The notes beneath the pieces are model-generated. The model worked only from the letters and a program-made list of their open reading frames with translations, ran no database searches and had not been told where the DNA came from. 13,259 bases of DNA from an uncultured archaeon (GTDB lineage Archaea; Thermoproteota; Nitrososphaeria; Nitrososphaerales; CALBXV01): assembly GCA_937890045.1 (NCBI GenBank), contig CALBXV010000449.1:1-13259 (forward strand), given 5' to 3'. This document shows positions 6,970 through 13,259 of this stretch, piece by piece. Numbering within the stretch: position 1 is the first letter of the stretch; the number at the start of each line of letters is the position of its first letter. Position numbers and translations under genes: made by a program.

Positions 6970-7314
6970 TTATTTATACAGAACATGAACAATACCAGCT
7001 GTTCCAGCAACCACCCTAATAACTCCAAATTCATATAGAGTTCCTTGATCTAATGATCCACTTGCGGTTATCTGACCACCATTGGCCGCTTCAATAACAG
7101 CATCCATCACATTTTCAACAATAAAAGCGGCTGCACCAGCATTTGATCCTGTGGCATCAAAGACTTGTCCAGCAGTTACAGAATGTATTTTATTATACTT
7201 GCCTAGCCCTAAAGAACCACTTGCTTGTGGCTGTTGACGGCCGTGCCATCCTGCGTCAGTTCTACCGTTTGGTCCTTGAACAAACTGTCCACCTGTATCA
7301 TTTATAATTGGCAT
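6970..7314 (-). CDS. Small probable virion protein, Gly/Ala-rich
   Basis: A 114-aa protein with no Cys and a composition rich in Gly, Ala, Val, Thr and Ser, looking mostly beta-stranded as small capsid-decoration or fibre-associated proteins do. The segment ASGSLGLGKYNK (residues about 31-42) is echoed by ASGSLDQGTLYE further on, suggesting two related strands or an internal duplication. The end is hydrophobic (GVIRVVAGTAGIVHVLYK). The start has an excellent site, AAGGAGAAG. Its stop is two bases from the terminase start, so the terminase may rely on ribosomes finishing this gene. I do not recognise the family; the structural role is inferred from composition and neighbours. Confidence 0.8.
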   Translation of the reverse strand: MPIINDTGGQFVQGPNGRTDAGWHGRQQPQASGSLGLGKYNKIHSVTAGQVFDATGSNAGAAAFIVENVMDAVIEAANGGQITASGSLDQGTLYEFGVIRVVAGTAGIVHVLYK

Positions 7315-7345
7315 TTAACTTCTCCTTATTATATATATGTATATA

Positions 7346-7504
7346 CTAAGATTCTCTCTTGGAAAATTTTCGTAGGAATTCCACGGCCTCTTCCGAATCT
7401 TCTTTACTAATTTTTGTTTTTTCAATTTCTTTCTGTATTCTATCCAATTTATTCTTTCTAAATAATGTAACTACACTAAAAATCAACTTTTTTACAAATC
7501 CCAT
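7346..7504 (-). CDS. Small hypothetical protein, 52 aa
   Basis: An open frame from ATG (7504-7502) to TAG (7348-7346) encodes 52 residues. The N-terminus is hydrophobic and basic (MGFVKKLIFSVVTLFRKNK), then a charged helix follows (RIQKEIEKTKISKEDSEEAV) ending in a basic tail (EFLRKFSKRES). It could be a peripheral membrane-binding helix with a soluble coil. It fills the otherwise empty space between two same-strand genes, starts two bases after the 83-aa gene's TAA, and overlaps neither neighbour. The Shine-Dalgarno is weak (AGAAAAGAAA), which again suggests coupling. Function unknown. Confidence 0.6.
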   Translation of the reverse strand: MGFVKKLIFSVVTLFRKNKLDRIQKEIEKTKISKEDSEEAVEFLRKFSKRES

Positions 7505-7506
7505 AG

Positions 7507-7758
7507 TTAAATTTCTTTTCTAACTTTTTGAGTATATTTTTGCAAATCAGCCTTTGTTAGACCCAATGCTCCAATAACTCTCATTAAAATCGCTAATATC
7601 TTTCTCCTATTTAACCTTGCGTCTTTAACTGCAGATATAAATCTCTTCATATATCTCTCTACCTGAGATGGCAGTTTTGTATCTTCAATATCTGCTTCAT
7701 CCAAAACTGATTTTATTTCTTCTCTAATTATTTTTCGTAGTTGTTCCTTTGCTGTCAT
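7507..7758 (-). CDS. Small helical protein with capsid-targeting-like N-terminus
   Basis: An 83-aa basic, all-helical protein. The first 21 residues (EQLRKIIREEIKSVLDE, then Ala) closely resemble the leader of the 162-aa protein at 2043-2531 and end in L-D-E/A, a match to the T4 prohead-protease cleavage pattern (I/L)-x-E. The remainder (QVERYMKRFISAVKDARLNR, then a hydrophobic helix ILAILMRVIGALG, then KADLQKYTQKVRKE) would be a compact basic helical bundle of about 60 residues after cleavage. The start follows AAAAGGAGATAG. I infer a small internal head protein that might bind packaged DNA. A small terminase subunit is an alternative because the terminase is near, but no helix-turn-helix is evident. 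Confidence 0.8.
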   Translation of the reverse strand: MTAKEQLRKIIREEIKSVLDEADIEDTKLPSQVERYMKRFISAVKDARLNRRKILAILMRVIGALGLTKADLQKYTQKVRKEI

Positions 7759-7784
7759 TATCTATCTCCTTTTGATATACTTTC

Positions 7785-8348
7785 CTATTCATAAATATCA
7801 TTTAATTCTTTTTCAACTTCCGATTTCATACTTTCATACAATTCTAAAGCCTCATCTGCCATTTTACGTATGAAATCTTGATTTGAATTCCATTTTTCTT
7901 CATCTAATGTAATTCCATCAGGTGTTACTTGATTATGAAATTTAACTTTGCCTGCCTTTTCTTTCCATTCACGTACATTTTCAATTTGATCTAAAATCCA
8001 CGATTTTCTATTTTCTAATACCTTTTTTCTTTCAAAATTTTCCCACTGCCCTTCTATTCTCATTTTATTTTCAACTTTTACCTGACAATCAAAACAATAT
8101 CCATACAATCTCCAAAACTTGTCGTCTAATCGTTTCTTCATAACCGCATCACATTTAGGACAAAACCAAGGCATTCTTGCTTCTTTAGTTGCGTCTAATT
8201 TCTCTTCAATTTGTCTTTGAGCTTCCTCAAATTCTTTTTTAGCTAATTCTTTATCACCTTCATATCCAAAAAATACGCGTTTTTCTGGTTCTTCACCTCT
8301 TAATATAGACTGCATTGCTTTATTTTGTCTTTCTATTTCTTTACTCAT
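7785..8348 (-). CDS. Zinc-ribbon protein of unknown function
   Basis: A 187-aa protein with a four-cysteine zinc ribbon: CPKC (Cys63, Cys66) and CFDC (Cys85, Cys88), separated by 18 residues that include a KRLDDKFWRLYGY strand-turn. The ribbon is flanked by charged helices: an N-terminal Glu-rich helix (about 32-57) and a long helical region from about 95 to 187 that ends in an acidic coil (ALELYESMKSEVEKELNDIY). The start has a very strong site, GGGAGGT. It lies directly between the giant enzyme gene and the small head genes, in the same transcription direction. Such ribbons bind nucleic acid or protein partners. A role in late transcription or packaging is possible, but nothing in the sequence decides it. 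Confidence 0.85.
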   Translation of the reverse strand: MSKEIERQNKAMQSILRGEEPEKRVFFGYEGDKELAKKEFEEAQRQIEEKLDATKEARMPWFCPKCDAVMKKRLDDKFWRLYGYCFDCQVKVENKMRIEGQWENFERKKVLENRKSWILDQIENVREWKEKAGKVKFHNQVTPDGITLDEEKWNSNQDFIRKMADEALELYESMKSEVEKELNDIYE

Positions 8349-8358
8349 AATAACCTCC

Positions 8359-11300
8359 CTAAAATGTCATTAAACCAGTAATCTGGTTTATTGGAGCAAA
8401 ACTCCCGGTTAGTTTGAAAGTTTTTCCATTATATTTAAAAACTATTCCTTCACTTGGAACAACAGCATCCAAACCACCTATTGCATTTAATTTAGAAAGT
8501 TGTTGTTTAAGTCTATTTAACTTCTTTAAATCTCCACCTTTTCTCACATCTTTTATTGCCTTACTAACATCTTTTCTAATTTTCTGTACTGCTTTTTTTG
8601 GGCTGGCTGCTAAAAATCCATCTATATTTTTAAGTATATCTGCACCAAGACTGAAAAATAATATCTCAAACGGTTTCATGTTTTCTTTTTGTTTCTTTTC
8701 TACATCTACTTTATCTGAAGATAAAACCCAATCTAAAAACTTCTCATTATCTATATCATTTTTTATTTGCTGTATTTTATAAGACTTATCACCAAATGCC
8801 CATCGTTTTGTTAAGTTTATTAATATTTTATTGGATATAGAATACCCATATTGTTGTGCAGCATTGTAAATATATTCTTCCCAATACCTTTGATGGTATA
8901 TAGATAGTGTATCTGTGTCTTTTAAAGCATATTGTTTCTTCAATTTATCTAATTGACTAAAATAAGAACTTCTTTTTGAAGAAAAATCTTGATGTTTTGG
9001 AACTTTTAAAAATACTGGTTTCTCTATCTTAAAATGTTTTTGTATATGTTGATTTACTTGTTTAATCATTCCTTGTAATATTCTACCTGAACCAGGAACT
9101 GTACCTGTTGCTGTTCCACTATCATCATATTTAATGGCTCCGTGAAATTGTAAAACTGTTTTATCATAATCTATTACATTAGCTGTAGTAGGATAAATGA
9201 TTTCCAAATTCATAAAGTTACTTCCTTCGTCAAAAATCTTCTTCCTTTGTTTGTCTGTTAATTTCCCTACAGCTTTCTCTAAATCTTTCATTGCAAAAAC
9301 AAACGCTTTCTTAATTTCACCACGACCACTAAACTTTCTAGCAACTCCTGCAGCAGACATAGCACGTTTTCCCTTACTTTTAATTTGACCTTTATTTCTT
9401 GCTGCCAATAATTTACCATTTTTCCAAGTAATCATCAAATTTTGACCATCTGTTTTCTCTGTTACTGCTTCTTCTCTATCGAGATTTCCCTGCAATCCCA
9501 AATCTATGATTGTTCTCAAATCTCCAAAAGTTAAATCCTTATCATCAAATGGATGATTCATGTGTCCATAGGCTCCCCCCTCAACAAGTAACCTAACTTC
9601 ATCATCTAAATTGATTCTTTCTTTCATTGACATTTTTTTATCATACGCATCATTCTTCATTTGAATAATATCACTAATAAAAGGCGACCTTCTTAACGCT
9701 TTAAATGCAAGATTCTCAACTGAAAACTCCCCGCCCCGTTCTAAACCAGAACTTCTCATTCTCTTTAATTTTTCTTGAATTTTTTCTACCATTTCAACCA
9801 CTTCATCATACTTACCATCTTTCATCTTCTGCTGTAATACTGGTATTGAACCTAAATAACCTTCTGCTTTAGAACGAATATCATCTAAATCTATTTGCAA
9901 TTCTTTTTTCTTTGGTATTACTATCCACTCATCCTTTAATATAGAATATAACCCCGAAGCAACGTGAGACTCTCCAACATTTTCTACATATACTTCTACT
10001 GGAAATCCATAAATTTTAATATCATGTTTATTGTTCCAAATTGTTTTCTTCGCCAATACATAATTTTGTACAAAATTTTCATCATCATCTACTTGACTAA
10101 AATCAATTCGTAAATGTAAATCTACATCTGAAAATTTAGACCAATTATAATTTGAAATACTGCCGGTTAAAGTAATATCTTGCAATTTTACATTTGGTTC
10201 TAATTCTAAATCCTCAAAAAAGTTCTTACCAATGGCCAAAAGTTTCTTTTTAATTTCTGGTTTTAACTTATCACCATCCCACAATTTAGTATTCAGAGTG
10301 TCTCTTATAACAAAACTTTTAATTATATCTGGTTTTATATCTTCTTCATTTACATTTACTACAAAATCATACTTGTCTATAAAATCTCTGCTCATTAAAA
10401 CTTCTGTTTCATTAGCACTTCGATTTGCTAATGAAAATCTAACAGATGGATATGTTTTTTTACCTAACTTCATAGGAAATTCAACTACAACCCTATCTTC
10501 TATATTCTTACTACCAACATCTACTTTCTGTTTTCTTATTATTTTCTTTTTGAGATGTTTTCCATTTATATCAAATTCAACCATACCATTAGATTGTTTT
10601 ATATTTTCAGCATGTAGTGCACTATATACTTCACTTCCAGTATCAAACTTTGCTTTTAATTTACCTATACCCTTTATTTCTACATCTTCTATAAAACCAA
10701 CTACATTATACTTTTCACCATACTTAACATCTTCTTCAATTTTATTGCCTGATATCAAATTAATATAATCAGACAAATCAACCATTTCATCTATACTGTG
10801 AAGTTTACTGCCTGTTAATTTATCTCTCTCTGCTCTCTGTGTATTTGAATCCTCTCCATCAATACCAGGTGCAACTGGTGCCTCAACTTCTACTCCAGAA
10901 ACTCCACTAAAATCGTCTTTAAGACCCATCCACTTAACAACTTCCCAACCAAGAGTAGACAAAACTCCGTTTAACCTTTCTTGATATTTTTTAATTGGTT
11001 CTTTTACACCAAATCGTTCACCATATTTTCCTGAATGTGATCTACCATAAGCTACTGCTGGAACAACCGAGTATTTCATAGTATAATCAAAATCTGGATC
11101 GACTGCTCCTTTAGACAAAATATAGTGAACTACTTTCCATCCTAAACCTTTATACATATCATCTATCCATGCTTTAGTAACTCTTTTATAATCACTAAAT
11201 CCCCTATAATGAATAGGTGGTCCATCATCAACTTCAAAATTAACGCTGGTACTGGATTCTTTTATAAGTTCTTTCATATCAATAGTAGTTAAAAAATCAC

Positions 11301-11970
11301 CTATCTTATCACCTTCAAACTCTCTTACTGATATATCCAATTTTTCATACAACTTTCTAAACTTATTAGTCAACATATTAAAAACACCCTGGTCAAAATA
11401 ACCAAACATTTTTTTAAATAACTTTTTTCGTTCTCCGCCACCTTCGTATTTAGGATGACCTAAAAGTTCTCTCATAGAAGTTCCACTAACTTCCATTCCA
11501 CCTACTCTCATTGAAATATGAGGTGCTACTAAAACATATCCATGCTCTTCATAACCAACCAAATTGTTCTTATTCTTCTTGTAGTCCTGAAAATATTTAC
11601 CACTTGCTAATCTACCGGCATCTTTGGCACCAAATGCAAAAACAACTGCAGTATCTTCTGATAATTTTTCGGTCAGTTCTTTAGCTACATATGGATTTTT
11701 TACTTTGATAATTCTATTAGAAGGTATTCCCATTTTCATCATATGACGTTTCTTCTCTTTAAAATTCATTGGGTGGCGTGAACCTCCCTTAATATCACTC
11801 GTTACAATATAAGCGTTACCAAACTTCTTCTTTAACCACTCATAGGTTTTCTTGTGATGTGGACCAAATGGTTGAAATCGACCTGAATATACTCCTACAA
11901 CCTTTTTAGCTTTTACCTGTTCTACTAAAAATGGTTCTATAAGATATTCTGTTAATTTAGTTGTCTGCAT
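8359..11970 (-). CDS. Giant multi-domain enzyme: NMNAT-like, retropepsin, nucleotidyltransferase and ligase domains
   Basis: A 1203-aa fusion. Residues about 22-205 form a nucleotidyltransferase of the NMN adenylyltransferase/cytidylyltransferase type, with GRFQPFGPHH (30-39) as the HxGH-like site and VSGTSMRE (161-168) as the ISSTxxR-like site. Residues 245-360 are unrecognised. Residues about 420-545 resemble the RimB-type retropepsin ('ATP-dependent zinc protease') family: KFDTGSEVYSALHA has catalytic-type Asp443, and LANRSANETEVLMSRDFI matches the conserved second half. Residues about 560-690 look like a pol-beta-type nucleotidyltransferase: LTGS (601-604), SDVDLHL with Asp615 and Asp617. 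Residues about 795-1203 are ligase-like: EKTDG with nucleophile Lys839, LEIIYP with Glu923, EGIVFK (1174-1179), FKLTGS (1185-1190). The N-terminus (TKLTEYLIEPFLVE) resembles a capsid-targeting leader. The ATG abuts the membrane-protein stop (TAGATG), with GGAG 11 bases away. NAD metabolism, RNA end repair or nucleotide capping are the plausible chemistries; none is proven. Confidence 0.88.
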   Translation of the reverse strand: MQTTKLTEYLIEPFLVEQVKAKKVVGVYSGRFQPFGPHHKKTYEWLKKKFGNAYIVTSDIKGGSRHPMNFKEKKRHMMKMGIPSNRIIKVKNPYVAKELTEKLSEDTAVVFAFGAKDAGRLASGKYFQDYKKNKNNLVGYEEHGYVLVAPHISMRVGGMEVSGTSMRELLGHPKYEGGGERKKLFKKMFGYFDQGVFNMLTNKFRKLYEKLDISVREFEGDKIGDFLTTIDMKELIKESSTSVNFEVDDGPPIHYRGFSDYKRVTKAWIDDMYKGLGWKVVHYILSKGAVDPDFDYTMKYSVVPAVAYGRSHSGKYGERFGVKEPIKKYQERLNGVLSTLGWEVVKWMGLKDDFSGVSGVEVEAPVAPGIDGEDSNTQRAERDKLTGSKLHSIDEMVDLSDYINLISGNKIEEDVKYGEKYNVVGFIEDVEIKGIGKLKAKFDTGSEVYSALHAENIKQSNGMVEFDINGKHLKKKIIRKQKVDVGSKNIEDRVVVEFPMKLGKKTYPSVRFSLANRSANETEVLMSRDFIDKYDFVVNVNEEDIKPDIIKSFVIRDTLNTKLWDGDKLKPEIKKKLLAIGKNFFEDLELEPNVKLQDITLTGSISNYNWSKFSDVDLHLRIDFSQVDDDENFVQNYVLAKKTIWNNKHDIKIYGFPVEVYVENVGESHVASGLYSILKDEWIVIPKKKELQIDLDDIRSKAEGYLGSIPVLQQKMKDGKYDEVVEMVEKIQEKLKRMRSSGLERGGEFSVENLAFKALRRSPFISDIIQMKNDAYDKKMSMKERINLDDEVRLLVEGGAYGHMNHPFDDKDLTFGDLRTIIDLGLQGNLDREEAVTEKTDGQNLMITWKNGKLLAARNKGQIKSKGKRAMSAAGVARKFSGRGEIKKAFVFAMKDLEKAVGKLTDKQRKKIFDEGSNFMNLEIIYPTTANVIDYDKTVLQFHGAIKYDDSGTATGTVPGSGRILQGMIKQVNQHIQKHFKIEKPVFLKVPKHQDFSSKRSSYFSQLDKLKKQYALKDTDTLSIYHQRYWEEYIYNAAQQYGYSISNKILINLTKRWAFGDKSYKIQQIKNDIDNEKFLDWVLSSDKVDVEKKQKENMKPFEILFFSLGADILKNIDGFLAASPKKAVQKIRKDVSKAIKDVRKGGDLKKLNRLKQQLSKLNAIGGLDAVVPSEGIVFKYNGKTFKLTGSFAPINQITGLMTF

Positions 11971-12405
11971 CTATACCATAACTCCTGCTATCAATAATGC
12001 GGCACCCAACCCGGCTGTTATAATACCTTCAACAATCTGATTTCGTGGTATCGTTAATCCCAACAAATGATATGGCTCCTTTTGTGGAAACAAATCATTA
12101 GAAAAAACATAATTTAATGCCCGTTCATATATCCAAATTCCTGTTAACCAACTTCCTACTAGAAACAATCCAAAGTTTAGAATAGCTGCCGTTGAAAAAT
12201 AAGCACCAACAAGAACTCCTATTGTACCTAAGTTTTCTCCAAGTCTCCAAGTGTGATAATCCACTTTAGCAACTCCTTCTCCTACACGACCACATATTAG
12301 TTTATTTTCTTTTCTACGTTTAGGTTTAGCAAATGTATATCCTTCAGTACACCCTTCACTAAACCAATAAAGCCACATACTAATAATGAATACAATATCC
12401 CACAT
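11971..12405 (-). CDS. Multi-pass inner-membrane protein, unknown function
   Basis: A 144-aa protein with four likely membrane segments: residues 2-16 (WDIVFIISMWLYWF), 58-76, 77-95 and 124-144 (VEGIITAGLGAALLIAGVMV). Between the first and second is a basic loop (KPKRRKENK, about 27-35), so that loop probably faces the cytoplasm. A second loop (about 96-123) is polar with aromatic residues. No enzyme or holin signature was recognised; it is larger than most holins and lacks their charged tail. It starts after TAGGAGAA, whose TAG is the stop of the kinase gene, and its own stop touches the ATG of the giant enzyme. The three genes are therefore tightly coupled. A role in host membrane takeover is only a guess. 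Confidence 0.82.
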   Translation of the reverse strand: MWDIVFIISMWLYWFSEGCTEGYTFAKPKRRKENKLICGRVGEGVAKVDYHTWRLGENLGTIGVLVGAYFSTAAILNFGLFLVGSWLTGIWIYERALNYVFSNDLFPQKEPYHLLGLTIPRNQIVEGIITAGLGAALLIAGVMV

Positions 12406-12416
12406 AATTAATTCTC

Positions 12417-13259
12417 CTATTTCTTTTTAAGGACCTTCTGTTTCTCAACCCACTTTTTTGCTAACTTATTTTTAATTGGTTTCTTCATAAATTTACCAAT
12501 TCCTTTTTTAACCAACATATTGAATTTTTTCTGTGCTTCCTTTTCAGATAAAAATTTAGAATTGTCTACAAGTAAGAAATTGGGAGCACCAAATAACCCT
12601 TGAAAATAAGCCATATTATCTTGAACCTCTTTCCAAGATTTTTCAACTACCTCAGACGGAAGTTTGCGAGGTCTTTCCATATTTCTTTTTTGTGCTACAT
12701 CTAAATTTGTATTTACAAATACCATATAAGTATCATATCCCAATCCCATTAATTCTTTTCTCTGGGTTTTAACATCCTTAAATTTATGTCCCGTTCCATC
12801 TATAATCAATCCCAATCTACCCTTCTTATACAACTCCAATCTCTGTGCACTTAAATCTTTGGCATGAGTTCTTAATCCAGAATAATCTTTGTATCCTGGA
12901 TCTGTAAGTTGTCTGAAAACATCTGTGGGCATCTTATCAATATCCACTCCAAATCCAAATTTCTTCAAGAAATATTCAAGTTCAGCATCTTGGTTAACCA
13001 TTTTAAGACCATACGGTGAAAGATTTACGCCATCTGGAATACCAAATATCCACCTTGATACTCGTGTTTTACCACTTCCAGGTCCACCTGCTAAAAAGAT
13101 AGCCTTAAAAATACCTGGATCGTGTATCCCTTCTTGTATTTTTTGTTTACTTTCACTAACCCTATCAATATTTTTTCGTCTATCCCATATATTAGTTTTA
13201 TATCTATCACCAATCCATACATTTTTATTTCTGTCTAATTTTTTAATGACTGCAGGTAA
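12417..13259 (-). CDS. P-loop kinase, zeta-toxin/polynucleotide-kinase-like; partial, runs off the right edge
   Basis: The frame is open from the window edge to the TAG at 12417-12419, giving 280 visible residues; the true start lies outside. The Met at 13001 is not the start, because the frame continues without a stop upstream and carries the Walker A there: FLAGGPGSGKT, with GGPGSGKT encoded at 13065-13088. Further on come a Walker-B-like strand LGLIIDGTGHKFKD (visible residues about 149-162), a lid-like Arg segment RNMERPRKLP, and WKEVQDNMAYFQGLFG. This arrangement is that of zeta-toxin-type and related phage P-loop kinases, which phosphorylate small molecules, sugars or polynucleotides. 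The substrate cannot be inferred. The C-terminus is very Lys-rich (KKPIKNKLAKKWVEKQKVLK). About 50 residues before the P-loop are visible (DRNKNVWIGDRYKTNIWDRR), perhaps an extra N-terminal domain. Confidence 0.85.
   Translation of the reverse strand, partial: LPAVIKKLDRNKNVWIGDRYKTNIWDRRKNIDRVSESKQKIQEGIHDPGIFKAIFLAGGPGSGKTRVSRWIFGIPDGVNLSPYGLKMVNQDAELEYFLKKFGFGVDIDKMPTDVFRQLTDPGYKDYSGLRTHAKDLSAQRLELYKKGRLGLIIDGTGHKFKDVKTQRKELMGLGYDTYMVFVNTNLDVAQKRNMERPRKLPSEVVEKSWKEVQDNMAYFQGLFGAPNFLLVDNSKFLSEKEAQKKFNMLVKKGIGKFMKKPIKNKLAKKWVEKQKVLKKK

Noticed and set aside
6971..6978. Exact T4 late-promoter element TATAAATA on the minus strand just before the terminase.
   Set aside because: It is only three bases from the ATG, so transcription would start inside the start codon. 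It is explained by the upstream gene's final codons and stop.
7326..7345. AT-rich TATATATAAT stretch before the 114-aa gene, promoter-like.
   Set aside because: It runs straight into the ribosome-binding site, leaving no room for a leader, and matches neither a late element nor a -35/-10 pair.
7507..7758. 83-aa protein as the small terminase subunit (gp16).
   Set aside because: It is too short, and no helix-turn-helix or typical central oligomerisation domain is seen. The capsid-targeting-like leader argues for an internal head protein instead.
10232..10768. Plus-strand open frame of 178 residues inside the giant enzyme gene.
   Set aside because: It is opposite a gene with clear domain motifs. 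Its product is Ser/Phe/Leu-rich with no recognisable motif, typical of an antisense shadow in AT-rich coding DNA. Other plus-strand frames were rejected for the same reason.
12417..13001. A complete 194-aa kinase starting at the Met at 13001.
   Set aside because: The frame is open upstream to the window edge and the P-loop lies in that upstream part; there is also no ribosome-binding site before this Met.

Overview
The window looks like the head-morphogenesis and DNA-packaging region of a tailed phage with a contractile-tail, T4-type head module. The DNA is strongly AT-rich, and every supported gene lies on the minus strand, tightly packed, usually with an AGGAG-type ribosome-binding site. 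The T4-superfamily assignment rests on three genes: a gp17-type large terminase (5381-6967), a gp20-type portal (3439-5370) and a gp21-type prohead protease (881-1498). Sequence character and the small accessory families suggest a distant, probably aquatic relative of T4 rather than a close one. The host cannot be read from this window. No tRNA, rRNA, CRISPR array or insertion sequence was seen, and no non-coding stretch exceeds 80 bases.

In transcription order (high to low coordinates), the window opens inside a P-loop kinase of the zeta-toxin/polynucleotide-kinase type. Its Walker A lies upstream of the first obvious Met, and the gene runs off the right edge. A small multi-pass membrane protein follows. 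Next comes a very large 1203-residue enzyme (8359-11970) that fuses an NMN adenylyltransferase-like domain, a RimB-like retropepsin domain, a pol-beta-type nucleotidyltransferase and an ATP-dependent ligase-like domain. Then come a zinc-ribbon protein, two small proteins (one of 52 residues at 7346-7504), a small probable virion protein, the terminase and the portal. Four uncharacterised genes sit where T4 carries 67 and 68. The prohead protease and an acidic scaffold-like protein follow. A new gene, possibly the major capsid protein by position, appears to start within the last 22 bases.

The head genes work together in a known way: portal and scaffold nucleate the prohead, the protease matures it, and the terminase fills it through the portal. 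The most interesting inference is that several otherwise unrelated proteins (162 aa, 83 aa and the 1203-aa enzyme) begin with a short amphipathic leader containing (I/L)-x-E sites. That is the form of T4 capsid-targeting sequences cut by gp21. If so, the giant multi-enzyme protein would be packaged in the head and injected with the DNA, as T4 Alt is, and could act on host or phage NAD/RNA immediately on infection. This is a hypothesis from sequence pattern, not a demonstrated fact.
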